Shown here piece after piece: positions 17,573 through 26,505 of a stretch of 64,000 nt of DNA. The stretch is from Acholeplasma hippikon (GTDB lineage: Bacteria > Bacillota_I > Bacilli_A > Acholeplasmatales > Acholeplasmataceae): the NCBI RefSeq assembly GCF_900660755.1, contig NZ_LR215050.1:372001-436000 (forward strand). The letters run 5' to 3'. The translations under genes were made by a program, and so were the position numbers. Each line of letters starts with the position of its first letter. Position 1 is the first letter of the stretch. Below the pieces are notes generated by a model that was given only the letters and a program-made list of their open reading frames with translations, did no database searches and was not told the origin of the DNA.

Positions 17573-17863
17573 TTGAAGTACTAAGAATATAACTACAATC
17601 AGACCTACTACAACGACTAATTTCATAGATTTTTTGATTAAACTAATTAATCCCATGACAACCAATAAAATTAAGAAGCCAACTAATAAAACTTGTAGTA
17701 ATGCAGGGAAGCCCATGAATAAATCATATGCGCTTTGCCACCAGTTGTCTGTTGTTGGTTTGATAATTGGGTCTAACCATCCTGTAGCTGTTTGGAACCA
17801 GCTAACGATTGTAGACCAAATGCTTGCTAATATTTCTTTTGCGTTTTCCACTTCGTTCACCAA
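17567..17863 (-). CDS. Small membrane protein of unknown function
   Basis: A protein of up to 98 residues with a tryptophan-rich amphipathic N-terminal half (IWSTIVSWFQTATGWLDP, then DNWWQSAYDLF) and two closely spaced hydrophobic helices at the C-terminus (about 55-73 and 80-96, separated by KKSMK). The family is not recognised. The open frame starts at TTG 17863. GTG at 17860 or 17851 are alternatives, and the GGTGA at about 17862-17858 fits GTG 17851 best. It is separated from pdp by a terminator. The divergent promoter of the phosphatase gene lies just upstream. Confidence 0.6.
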   Translation of the reverse strand: MVNEVENAKEILASIWSTIVSWFQTATGWLDPIIKPTTDNWWQSAYDLFMGFPALLQVLLVGFLILLVVMGLISLIKKSMKLVVVVGLIVVIFLVLQK

Positions 17864-17893
17864 CCTTCATAAATATTTTACCAAATTATAAGG

Positions 17894-17922
17894 TTGTTTT
17901 AAAGTGTTTCAGATGTTATAAT
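17894..17922 (+). promoter_or_regulatory. Promoter of the histidine phosphatase gene
   Basis: TTGTTT (17894-17899), a 17-base spacer and TATAAT (17917-17922). The expected start is about 12 bases before the ATG, so the leader carries little beyond the GGGTGA ribosome site. Confidence 0.7.
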
Positions 17923-17940
17923 TGCTTCCGGGTGAAATAT

Positions 17941-18510
17941 ATGATATTAGCAATGATTAGACACGGACAAACTGACTACAACTATAGACGTTTAGTTCAA
18001 GGAAGAATAGATAATCCATTAAATGATACAGGAAGAAATCAAGCAAGTACACTTGGAAATCTATTAAAGGATTTAGGTGATTCATTTGACATTTTAGGTG
18101 CTTCTCCGCTCGTTAGAGCCCATGAAACAGCTCAAATCGTTGGAAAAACATTAGGAATGGAAGTTTCATTCTTAGATTCAAATTTTATGGAACGAGATTT
18201 TGGTAATTACGAAGGCATGTCAATTGATATTGCTTTACCGGTTGTTACTAAAGATGAATTTAGAGAAGAAAAGTTTGAAGATAATCCTTCATTAGAAAAA
18301 AGAATACGTGAAGCAACACACAATTTATTCTTAAAGTACCAAGATAAAAAAGTTTTATTTGTTGCACATGCTCACGTGATTAAAGCTTTATTAATTTGTT
18401 CAGATAAGTCTAAATACACTTATACAAATCATTATGTAGGCAATTCAAGTATTGTTTACTTTGATGTAACAGCTGATAAAGTTGAAGTTATTAAACAAAT
18501 CGATTTATAA
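17941..18510 (+). CDS. Histidine phosphatase (phosphoglycerate mutase-like) family protein
   Basis: A cytoplasmic phosphatase of the branch-1 histidine phosphatase superfamily. The phosphohistidine motif RHGQTDYN lies at residues 7-14, the second-half EKR segment follows, and the catalytic VAHAHVIKALL is near residue 142. At 189 residues it is like CobC/PhoE/YhfR-type phosphatases rather than glycolytic GpmA (~230-250). The open frame extends upstream to 17824, but that part overlaps the divergent gene and promoter; ATG 17941 with GGGTGA is the start. The substrate is unknown. Confidence 0.87.
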   Translation: MILAMIRHGQTDYNYRRLVQGRIDNPLNDTGRNQASTLGNLLKDLGDSFDILGASPLVRAHETAQIVGKTLGMEVSFLDSNFMERDFGNYEGMSIDIALPVVTKDEFREEKFEDNPSLEKRIREATHNLFLKYQDKKVLFVAHAHVIKALLICSDKSKYTYTNHYVGNSSIVYFDVTADKVEVIKQIDL

Positions 18511-18511
18511 G

Positions 18512-18546
18512 AAAAAGAGAGTTCAGAGGAACTCTCTTATTTTTTC
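18512..18546. terminator. Bidirectional terminator overlapping the Smr gene end
   Basis: A 9-bp stem (18516-18524 with 18529-18537) is flanked by A and T runs. It serves convergent genes and covers the stop codon of the minus-strand gene. Confidence 0.85.
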
Positions 18547-18854
18547 ATAATGGTTACACCACTATTAACAATATATTGATTTAATTTACTCATTTCTTCT
18601 ACACTGAACAATGCACGATACTTAGGATCATTTAAATCTGGTCCAGAAATAGAAAGTGTTAATTCACCTTTTTTAACTCTTGACTTACCAATGTTTCTAA
18701 CTTCAATTAACTTTTTATATGTGGCCTCACTACCACTTGAACCATATCCGTGAATAATCACTAATATTTTCTTACCGATTGTTTTTATTTCATCTCTTAC
18801 ATATTTAACTGCAAGACTATACTCAATATCATGTATGTCAACAATTCTAATCAT
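18537..18854 (-). CDS. Smr-domain-like small protein
   Basis: A 105-residue protein whose centre IGKKILVIIHGYGSSGSEATYKKL matches the glycine-rich core of the Smr (small MutS-related) nuclease/nucleic-acid-binding domain, preceded by DIHDIEYSLAVKYVRDEI (the DLHG-like N-terminal segment, here DIHD). It overlaps the addA start region by 8 bases and is translated last in an addB-addA-smr unit, which hints at a DNA-related role; that is inference. The canonical DLHG is altered. Confidence 0.65.
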   Translation of the reverse strand: MIRIVDIHDIEYSLAVKYVRDEIKTIGKKILVIIHGYGSSGSEATYKKLIEVRNIGKSRVKKGELTLSISGPDLNDPKYRALFSVEEMSKLNQYIVNSGVTIMKK

Positions 18855-21800
18855 GTTTAACCTCTAATACTTTATCTTGAGTAATACTATAAAGGTATGT
18901 CTTAACTGGCAATGTAAATATATTTTCTAAGTATTTTTTATAGGTTAATAATTGGTTCTTGTACTTATCAGGGTCAATATCTGTTGTTTTATAATCAATC
19001 ACATGAATTTCACCTTCATAAATGGCAAGTAAATCAATTATTCCGTTTATTTTATTTGTTTCTTCAAAATAGATGAATTCATACTCATGATGTAAGAAAG
19101 ATGCGTTTAAAATCGATTTTTGACCGAATTTTTTCGTGATAAATCTTTTTACTAGTGTTTCATTTGTTTCGCTTGTAAAGAACTCAAAACTTTCATGTAG
19201 TTTGGTCCCTTGTTTCAGATTCTTTTTTTCTTCCTCACTTAGTATACTCTGTATATGACGTGATGCCTTTAAGTCTTTAATGACCTCTTTTTCAAAAATA
19301 ATTTGATCATCCTTTAATAAATCAATTTCAATTGGATAATAATAATTCTTTTCTTTTAAATAATCCCTAAAGTCAGCTTGTGTTTCAAATACACTACGTC
19401 GGGTTATATTTTCACTTTCAATGAAATCAGTAAAGTCATTTTCATATAAATAATCAGCAAAACTCTTTAAATTTGAATGATCATCTTCTTTTGTTGTCAC
19501 TAAAAACAATGCTTTTTCAGCTCTTGTAAAGGCAACATAGAGTAATCTTAATTCCTCTTTTAGTTGACTAACTTCCTCACGAGACTTTAATTCATCTTTA
19601 TAGGTTTGACCAATTTGTTTTAGTACTTCTTTTTTCTCGTGTGTTTCAAATGAAGGATAAATTTCTAATAAGTTATCTGATGAATATTTTAAATTAGGTG
19701 TTTTCTTTACACCAAACGATTTGTTTAAACCAACTAAGAATAATACTTCATATTCTAACCCTTTAGATTGGTGAATGTTCGTCATCTTCACACTATTTTC
19801 ACTTGATTCTTGTAAGATAGATAATTCTAATTTCTTGTCATCATAAGCAATCTTATAAAAATATTCTACAAACTCATCACCAATAATACCTAAATCACTC
19901 ATTGGTTGACAAAGTTTTACTAGATAATCAATTTGGAATTGTTTTAATGAACTATCAACAGTCTCAACAATATTTTTTTCTATTTCAAATGTTTCAAGCA
20001 TGTAAAAAACAATCTCAGTATTTGATCGTGTATAGATAAACTTGTTTAAATTATTCAGTTTTTCAAAGATTAAAGGATGAATTTCTAGACGTTTAGTCCT
20101 TGTTGAATTTAGATCACTATCAATTAAGTCATTAAATATTTCGTAGTCACTTAAATTAAATAGCTCACTACGGGAAATACTTGCATAGGCAAAGCGCTTA
20201 ATATCTTGTGATTCTCTATCAAATGTGTTCAGTAGTTTAGCAAGCATGAGGATATTTGCCATTAATTTAAGCAAATATGTCTCATTTAAGTCTAAAGAGA
20301 CCTGGACTTGAAGTGGAATGCCTAAATAGTTAAAAACGTCAATAAACGCTTTAAAATTAGTTGTATTACGTGCAAGCACAGCTACTTCTTTATAATTTTT
20401 AATTAGTCCTTTAGCCATGAGGTCTTTTATTTTGTTACCTACAACAAACGCTTCTTCAGCAATATCTGTTTTTAATTCTAAATCTTTATGTAATTCTTCT
20501 AAGTATACCCCGGTTAATGGGTCGTTGTTAAACTTAGTCGAGCCACTTAACATCGCATGGTTTTCATTATAGTTAATGTCGTATTTATGCTTATCATTTA
20601 AAATACGCATAAATATTTGATTTACAAAATCAATAATTTTTTTATGACTTCTGTAGTTTGTGTTTAAAGAAATCACTGATGCCTCTTCTTGTTTACGAAT
20701 AAATGTTTCAGGCTTGGCATTTCTAAATTTATAAATACTTTGTTTAATATCCCCAACGTACATCACATGAATATGATCATTATTTTCAATTAACATGTCT
20801 AAAAAGTCAGATTGAACTTGAGAGGTATCTTGGTATTCATCAACGAAGATATATTTAAATTGTTCTTTTAATCGGTTTCTTACATCAATATTTTCTCTTA
20901 ATATTTTATTTAAGAAATTAGAAATATCTTTAAATTCATACTTATTTGTTTCTTTTTTAAATTGATTTAATCTTTGATCAAAGTCTTTTAATATTTTGAC
21001 TAAAACTTCTGTATATGTCAAACGAATTTGGTGATAAAAAATGACATCATCTCTTTTGGTGAAGTTTTTCTTTAAATCTTTAACTTTCTTTAAAACTTTA
21101 TTAATTTTATCTTGATAAAGTTCTTTAACAGATTCATCAAACATCGTCCAATTTAAACGTTTTTTGCTTAAATCACAATCTTCTGTTCTTTCACCATTTA
21201 AATAACGAATATATTCATAGTAAGAAATTAGTATTTCTTCATTCTTTTCGTCTTCAACAAAAGTTTCATCAATATCTAATAATTTTTGTTTAAAATTAGA
21301 TAAATCAATTAAAGGTATGTTTAGTATGAGTGTTTCAATGTTTATATTTTCTAAACTTATATCACTACTTAATTTATCATGTAAATTGATTAAATTCTCA
21401 ATTAATGTCTGACTTGATTTCTTATCAGTGAAATTGTATAAGAAATCTTTAGCAGCATTATCACCATGAATCATATAGTGAAGCATCAGTTCTTCCATTA
21501 TTTCTTGTTTCGTGATGTTAAATACTGCTTGATCAAGTAATTCTAAGTTTGAATCCAAATTTATTTTTGAAGCGTGTTGTTTTACAAAGTTATATGCATA
21601 TGAGTCAAAGGTTGAAACATATGCACTATCCACACGATTTGCTAAATCTTTATAAGGACCTTGAAGTAATATTTTCTTAATTCTTTCCTTCATTTCATTT
21701 GCTGCTTTTTTAGTAAATGTTAACACTAAAAAATCATCTAATGACGCGCCATCATAAATGATTTCTATCATTTTAGTAACCAGTGTTTTCGTTTTACCAC

Positions 21801-21903
21801 TACCTGCCCCTGCAGGAACGATTAACTCTTTACTGCGATTATTAATAACTTCTGCTTGGAAAGGATTAGACCCTTCTTTAATTAATTGTTCAATCGTCTT
21901 CAA
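18847..21903 (-). CDS. addA: AddA-type helicase-nuclease subunit
   Basis: The UvrD-like helicase plus nuclease subunit of AddAB, which resects double-strand breaks for RecA loading. Motifs include Walker A PAGAGSGKTKT (30-40), motif II FVDEYQDTSQ, motif III GDIKQSIYKFR, motif IV LNTNYRS, motif V HQSKGLEYEVLFLVG, and motif VI LYVAFTRAEKALFL. The C-terminal PD-(D/E)XK nuclease shows NGIIDLL and VIDYKT. At 1018 residues it is shorter than the ~1200-1230 typical of Bacillus AddA, but all catalytic motifs are visible. It overlaps the upstream addB-like gene by 14 bases. Confidence 0.93.
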   Translation of the reverse strand: MKTIEQLIKEGSNPFQAEVINNRSKELIVPAGAGSGKTKTLVTKMIEIIYDGASLDDFLVLTFTKKAANEMKERIKKILLQGPYKDLANRVDSAYVSTFDSYAYNFVKQHASKINLDSNLELLDQAVFNITKQEIMEELMLHYMIHGDNAAKDFLYNFTDKKSSQTLIENLINLHDKLSSDISLENINIETLILNIPLIDLSNFKQKLLDIDETFVEDEKNEEILISYYEYIRYLNGERTEDCDLSKKRLNWTMFDESVKELYQDKINKVLKKVKDLKKNFTKRDDVIFYHQIRLTYTEVLVKILKDFDQRLNQFKKETNKYEFKDISNFLNKILRENIDVRNRLKEQFKYIFVDEYQDTSQVQSDFLDMLIENNDHIHVMYVGDIKQSIYKFRNAKPETFIRKQEEASVISLNTNYRSHKKIIDFVNQIFMRILNDKHKYDINYNENHAMLSGSTKFNNDPLTGVYLEELHKDLELKTDIAEEAFVVGNKIKDLMAKGLIKNYKEVAVLARNTTNFKAFIDVFNYLGIPLQVQVSLDLNETYLLKLMANILMLAKLLNTFDRESQDIKRFAYASISRSELFNLSDYEIFNDLIDSDLNSTRTKRLEIHPLIFEKLNNLNKFIYTRSNTEIVFYMLETFEIEKNIVETVDSSLKQFQIDYLVKLCQPMSDLGIIGDEFVEYFYKIAYDDKKLELSILQESSENSVKMTNIHQSKGLEYEVLFLVGLNKSFGVKKTPNLKYSSDNLLEIYPSFETHEKKEVLKQIGQTYKDELKSREEVSQLKEELRLLYVAFTRAEKALFLVTTKEDDHSNLKSFADYLYENDFTDFIESENITRRSVFETQADFRDYLKEKNYYYPIEIDLLKDDQIIFEKEVIKDLKASRHIQSILSEEEKKNLKQGTKLHESFEFFTSETNETLVKRFITKKFGQKSILNASFLHHEYEFIYFEETNKINGIIDLLAIYEGEIHVIDYKTTDIDPDKYKNQLLTYKKYLENIFTLPVKTYLYSITQDKVLEVKHD

Positions 21904-24295
21904 GTGAATCCTCCAATTGTTCTAAACTATATTTAGAATAGAAAGTAATTGCTTGAAATGCTTTATAGTCTTCATTTTTTAAATTATGCTTATAGTCAGT
22001 TGATTTTCTTACTTCGTTTTCAAACAATAAGTTTTTAATGCGATATGCGACTTCACCTAATAGTGATTCTAGTTTTTGATATAAATCAGTTAATTCATAT
22101 GATTCTATTTTTCTATTGTCCCTTGATATGTAATATTTCGTATTTAAATCAGTTGTTTGAAGCGAATTTAATTTCAAATCACTTTCTAAGAAACTAAAGA
22201 ACGAGACATCTCTAAAGATTAATTTTTCATCGTTTACACTTAACAAATAAGCATAAATAATTAATTGAAGTAAACTAAGTTGTTTGAGGTTTATTTTAGC
22301 ATCATAGTTTTCATCTAATATTGTTAATAACTCAATAATTTTATCCTTACTAAATGATTCTTTTGCGCTTGATTTGAAGTCCATAATACTAAATGACCTT
22401 TCATCAGGATGTACTTTAATTAAATCAGCGCGACCTTTATAGTTTTGATAGCTTATTTCTTTTTCTACATAAAGTTTATATGATGGTTCATCTGATTCTA
22501 ACTCTAAAAGTAATGTTAAGGCTCGAATCATACGTTCTTTATTTTTATCGACAAAGAATAATGTCTCAATAGCTAACTTTTTATCTAACGAGATAAAGTC
22601 ATTTTCATAGACTATTTTATTCACTAAATTTATTTCGTGTTTAAAATAAATTGTTTTAACATCCTCAAAAAGTTTATTTGAATCAACATCAAGATTGATA
22701 TGCTTTTCAATATAAATAATTAATTCCGGATCATTTAACGATGATTTTTCTACTTCAACAACATCTTTGAAGTTTATCAGATACATCACTTCAACTAATG
22801 TATGGAAAAAATTACCAATCTTAGTTGAAACATCAATTTTATAATTACTTAACAATAATATGTGTTTTATGTAAAACATAAATGGACTTTTGATGTATTC
22901 AATTAATTGTGTTGGAGTAAACTTAATTATACTTTGTTTTAGATATAAATCCATCCTACGCTTTTCATCCGGATTCAATTTAAAACCAGGAGTAAACATA
23001 ACCAAATTTTTACCAGATTCATTATTTTTAAATAAGTCTTTATATATACTAATTGCTCTATTTGATGTTAAATCATTTATATTTAAATCATCAAAATCTT
23101 TTTTTACATATGGTAAGATGATGTCACTTGGAGCATAAGTCGTGTACTTATCTTTAATTGAAAATGAAATATACTTAATATTTTCATGCTTGATTAAATT
23201 ACTTAAATAATTATAGGTATGTAGATTGAGTTCTTGGCTTGTTGGATACCCAATAAGTTTTTTTTCTTTATCTGAAAGATATGCGTTATCTTTATAAATT
23301 GAAGGGAAAACTTCATAAACAGCATGAATGATATATACTTTTTTATCAACCAAATATGGAATGCTATCAAGAGAAACAACATTGATTGCATCTTTGATTG
23401 AATCTAGTTGAATATTCCTTGATTTTAATTCATACAATAAAACTTGATGTAAGAGTTTCTCTTCATAATCATTTGGATATTTATTAATAATTTCTATAAA
23501 ATGATCAATAATTTGATTAAATAAATTCTCATCAAAGTTAATATAGTCTTCATATTTCTTTTTTAATGTTAATTCATCGTTTAATAATATTCTTAATTCA
23601 CTTATGCTAAGTTTAGCAAGTTCCTTTGTTAGTTTATAGTCAAAAAGATTAACTTTTTCATTCAGGTTAATTGGAATTTGATAAATTGATGCATATTTTT
23701 TAATTTCTTTAAGATCAGCTTCTGTTACATTCGATAGATAAAGATCACCTAATCTAGTCCCATTTGATAGTTCTTTTAGGATATCTTCAAACAAATGAAG
23801 TAATTCATGTTGTTTTGAGGTGAATTTTTTTACATTTACTTCGTTTTCATAAGTCAAATGGATTACTTCATATGAAATGTTTAGTTTCTTAAGTACTTCT
23901 TTTAAATAGATTGGTTCTTCGATAAAATATATTTTTTTATCTTGGATATAGTTCATAAACTTTTGATGTTTATTAAAGAATTTTTCATTTGCTTCATAAA
24001 ACTTCATTAATGCTTCATGATTTTTTATATCATATTGAATAAATGACAACATTTCATTAATAATAGAAATAGGTAAGTTTAATGATTCTAGTGCATTTAA
24101 AATAACTTCATCATCACAACTGAAGGTAATATAATTTAAAAAGTCCTTTTCGCCTAACACTTTAAAAGGAAGTATTTTTCTATTTTTTAGTTCATATGTT
24201 GATTTATACGCAATAAATTCATTTTTAATTGCATTATTTAAGACCAGTAAATCATTTTTATTTAATATATTAAATAATTCTTTTATCTTCATCAT
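21890..24295 (-). CDS. AddB-like nuclease subunit, degenerate
   Basis: A PD-(D/E)XK nuclease-family protein in the position of addB, ~800 residues versus ~1150 in Bacillus. A C-terminal nuclease motif is present (YKGRADLIK, then IMDFKSSAKES near residue 640). No Walker A is seen at the N-terminus. The four iron-sulfur cysteines of AddB are absent: the only cysteine noticed in the protein is in FSCDDE, and the region expected to hold the cluster reads YKHNLKNEDYKAF. The open frame extends to 24313, but that ATG abuts a TATAAT; the AGAGGT at about 24306 fits ATG 24295 (or 24292). It probably acts with AddA. Confidence 0.8.
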   Translation of the reverse strand: MMKIKELFNILNKNDLLVLNNAIKNEFIAYKSTYELKNRKILPFKVLGEKDFLNYITFSCDDEVILNALESLNLPISIINEMLSFIQYDIKNHEALMKFYEANEKFFNKHQKFMNYIQDKKIYFIEEPIYLKEVLKKLNISYEVIHLTYENEVNVKKFTSKQHELLHLFEDILKELSNGTRLGDLYLSNVTEADLKEIKKYASIYQIPINLNEKVNLFDYKLTKELAKLSISELRILLNDELTLKKKYEDYINFDENLFNQIIDHFIEIINKYPNDYEEKLLHQVLLYELKSRNIQLDSIKDAINVVSLDSIPYLVDKKVYIIHAVYEVFPSIYKDNAYLSDKEKKLIGYPTSQELNLHTYNYLSNLIKHENIKYISFSIKDKYTTYAPSDIILPYVKKDFDDLNINDLTSNRAISIYKDLFKNNESGKNLVMFTPGFKLNPDEKRRMDLYLKQSIIKFTPTQLIEYIKSPFMFYIKHILLLSNYKIDVSTKIGNFFHTLVEVMYLINFKDVVEVEKSSLNDPELIIYIEKHINLDVDSNKLFEDVKTIYFKHEINLVNKIVYENDFISLDKKLAIETLFFVDKNKERMIRALTLLLELESDEPSYKLYVEKEISYQNYKGRADLIKVHPDERSFSIMDFKSSAKESFSKDKIIELLTILDENYDAKINLKQLSLLQLIIYAYLLSVNDEKLIFRDVSFFSFLESDLKLNSLQTTDLNTKYYISRDNRKIESYELTDLYQKLESLLGEVAYRIKNLLFENEVRKSTDYKHNLKNEDYKAFQAITFYSKYSLEQLEDSLEDD

Positions 24296-24341
24296 TAGAC
24301 CTCTTTCTTTCATTATAACATTGTTAAAACAGAGTCTTAAA

Positions 24342-24367
24342 GAAAAAAAGCACCTAAGTGCTTTTTA
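24342..24367 (-). terminator. Terminator overlapping plsC stop
   Basis: A 9-bp stem AAAAAGCAC/GTGCTTTTT (24345-24353 with 24358-24366) with a minus-strand T-run covers the stop codon. Confidence 0.85.
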
Positions 24368-25150
24368 AATTTTACCTTCATTGAGCTTTAGTTGAACCAT
24401 TTCACCAATTTCTTGTGTTGTCATATCTTTATAGACTTCATATGGAATAGGATCTGAAACAACTACTGTAATTTTAGTTCTTCTAAATGGCGCTTGTTTA
24501 GCAATTTTTGAGCTACCATTAATTGTCATTGGTAAAATAGTCGCTTGTGACTTTAATGCCATTTTAAATGAACCTGCTTTGGTTTCTTTTACTTCATCAG
24601 TTTCACGATTTTTTCTGCCGCCTTCAGGAAATACACACATTGCGAATCCTTCTTTGACATTTTCAATGGCTTTTAATAACCCTTTTAACGTCTTACGGTC
24701 ATCTCCACGATAAATTGGCATACTACCAATCCCTAACATGAAACGTCGTAAAAAGGGAATTTTAAATAGTGAGTCTTTCGGTGTGTAACCTGTAGGACGT
24801 TTAATAATTTGTAATAAAATCACAGGATCTAATGCCGATTTATGGTTAGCATAAACAACCATACCACCAGTTAAAGGAATTTTTTCTTTATTTATGACTT
24901 TAATACGAAGATTAAAGTAAAATCTGCCAATAGCAAATGCTGCTGATCTAAACACATAGTTTTTAAAACGATTATGAATAGATACTCGCTCTAAGATGTA
25001 TGTTGATGCAATTAAGCCAAAGGCAAGCATGAAATATCCTAAAAAGATACCAATTGCTATCCATAATGCAATATACCAGCCGCCTAAAACAAATAGTGAC
25101 ATTGGAACTGCAAAAGCTAAAATTGTTATGAAAAATAATGCTATAAACAT
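24365..25150 (-). CDS. plsC: 1-acyl-sn-glycerol-3-phosphate acyltransferase
   Basis: Acylates lysophosphatidate to phosphatidate in membrane lipid synthesis. The N-terminus carries two hydrophobic segments (about 1-20 and 25-50). The acyltransferase motifs follow: NHKSALDPV (HX4D) near residue 105, GSMPIYRGDDRK, and FPEGGRKNRETDEVK near 170-185. The 261-residue length is normal. It is the last gene of the thyA-folA-plsC cluster, starting 6 bases beyond the folA stop. A second, more divergent acyltransferase is at 59854. Confidence 0.92.
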   Translation of the reverse strand: MFIALFFITILAFAVPMSLFVLGGWYIALWIAIGIFLGYFMLAFGLIASTYILERVSIHNRFKNYVFRSAAFAIGRFYFNLRIKVINKEKIPLTGGMVVYANHKSALDPVILLQIIKRPTGYTPKDSLFKIPFLRRFMLGIGSMPIYRGDDRKTLKGLLKAIENVKEGFAMCVFPEGGRKNRETDEVKETKAGSFKMALKSQATILPMTINGSSKIAKQAPFRRTKITVVVSDPIPYEVYKDMTTQEIGEMVQLKLNEGKI

Positions 25151-25156
25151 AAAAAC

Positions 25157-25621
25157 CTACTTTTTATAAGTTGCAAAGATTAAGCCATTGCTCATTCTTT
25201 TCTCAACTAGTTTATAATCTGATAAATTGAACTTTGTAAAATACACATTACCTTCATGAAAATTAAGTACATGTGTAATATAGAGTATATCAGCATACGG
25301 TAAGGTTAACTGATATATCATTTTTCCACCAATAATCCAAAGTTCATCTTTGAAGTTTTTAACAAAATCTACAACATCTTTTACTAATGTTGCATCTGGA
25401 TAAACCTCATCTACAAGGTTAGCTACATAAATTTTACCGTAAGGTAATGGTTTTGTTTTATAGTAACTTTTTAATGAGCGGTAAGTTGCATCTCCCATTA
25501 AAACAGTTTTCCCTTGTGTTTTTTCTTTAAAAAATGCTAAATCTTCTTTATAATGCCATGGAAGTTCGTTGTCTTTTCCAATTAACCAGTTAACATCCAT
25601 TGCCCAAATTGACTTAATCAT
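25157..25621 (-). CDS. folA: Dihydrofolate reductase
   Basis: Reduces dihydrofolate with NADPH, regenerating folate used by ThyA next door. [21 protein letters not shown] near the N-terminus holds the substrate-binding acidic residue (E or D of LPWHYKED), with [14 protein letters not shown] and [18 protein letters not shown] as the cofactor motifs. At 154 residues it is slightly short but complete. The motif preceding WLIG reads SIWAMD instead of the usual IAA-A. It overlaps thyA by 4 bases (ATGA), the classic thyA-folA pair. Confidence 0.93.
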   Translation of the reverse strand: MIKSIWAMDVNWLIGKDNELPWHYKEDLAFFKEKTQGKTVLMGDATYRSLKSYYKTKPLPYGKIYVANLVDEVYPDATLVKDVVDFVKNFKDELWIIGGKMIYQLTLPYADILYITHVLNFHEGNVYFTKFNLSDYKLVEKRMSNGLIFATYKK

Positions 25622-26484
25622 ACGGCTACTTCACCTTTAATTGCTGGATATGGGTCATACCCTTCGAGCTCAAAATCTTCATATTTGAAGTCAAAAAGGC
25701 TTTTAACTTCTGGATTAATCTTTAGTTTCGGTAATGGACGAGGCGTACGTGTTAATTGTAGGTTAATTTGATCATAGTGATTTTTATAAATATGCGCATC
25801 ACCAATTGTATGAACAAATTCACCAAGTTCTAACCCTGTAACTTGTGTAAGCATCATCATAAATAATGCATAGGATGCTATATTAAACGGAATGCCTAAG
25901 AAGACATCACCGCTTCTTTGATAAAGTTGTAGAGATAATTTATTATTAACAACATATACTTGGATTAGCGTATGACATGGTGGTAGGGTCATTTTATCAA
26001 TATCAGCAGGATTCCATGCAGATAAGACCATTCTTCTTGAATCCGGATTATTTTTAAGTTGGTCTAAAATATATTGGAGTTGGTCAACACCATTAAAATT
26101 GCGCCATTGAGAACCATAAACAGGACCTAAATCGCCCCATTTAGCAGCAAACTCATCACTATTAATGATTTTTTCTTGGAATTCTTTCATGGTTTCACCC
26201 ATATATTCATTTGATTCTTTATATTTTTTATATGGCCAATCTGTCCAAATATTTACACCATGACGAACTAAATAACGAATATTGGTATCACCTTTAATAA
26301 ACCATAATAATTCATGAATAATACCTTTTAAAAATGTTTTTTTAGTTGTAACAAGCGGGAATCCTTCATTTAGGTCAAAACGCATCTGATATCCGAAAAT
26401 TGATTTCGTACCAGTACCTGTTCTATCAGTCTTTTCAATGCCATGTTCCATGATGTGCCTTGCTAAATCTAAGTACTGTTTCAT
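25618..26484 (-). CDS. thyA: Thymidylate synthase (ThyA)
   Basis: Methylates dUMP to dTMP using methylene-tetrahydrofolate. [20 protein letters not shown] at the N-terminus, LPPCHTLIQ with the catalytic cysteine near residue 170, and [21 protein letters not shown] are the ThyA signatures. The 288-residue length matches the long-insert-lacking form plus a small extension. It ends in TGA, overlapping the folA start. Together with folA it gives de novo dTMP synthesis alongside the salvage enzymes elsewhere in the window. Confidence 0.96.
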   Translation of the reverse strand: MKQYLDLARHIMEHGIEKTDRTGTGTKSIFGYQMRFDLNEGFPLVTTKKTFLKGIIHELLWFIKGDTNIRYLVRHGVNIWTDWPYKKYKESNEYMGETMKEFQEKIINSDEFAAKWGDLGPVYGSQWRNFNGVDQLQYILDQLKNNPDSRRMVLSAWNPADIDKMTLPPCHTLIQVYVVNNKLSLQLYQRSGDVFLGIPFNIASYALFMMMLTQVTGLELGEFVHTIGDAHIYKNHYDQINLQLTRTPRPLPKLKINPEVKSLFDFKYEDFELEGYDPYPAIKGEVAV

Positions 26485-26505
26485 AATTTATCCCCTTATC
26501 ATAGT

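Noticed and set aside
17824-17940. N-terminal extension of the histidine phosphatase
   Set aside because: It overlaps the promoter and the divergent gene; the conserved RHGQT motif lies six residues after ATG 17941.
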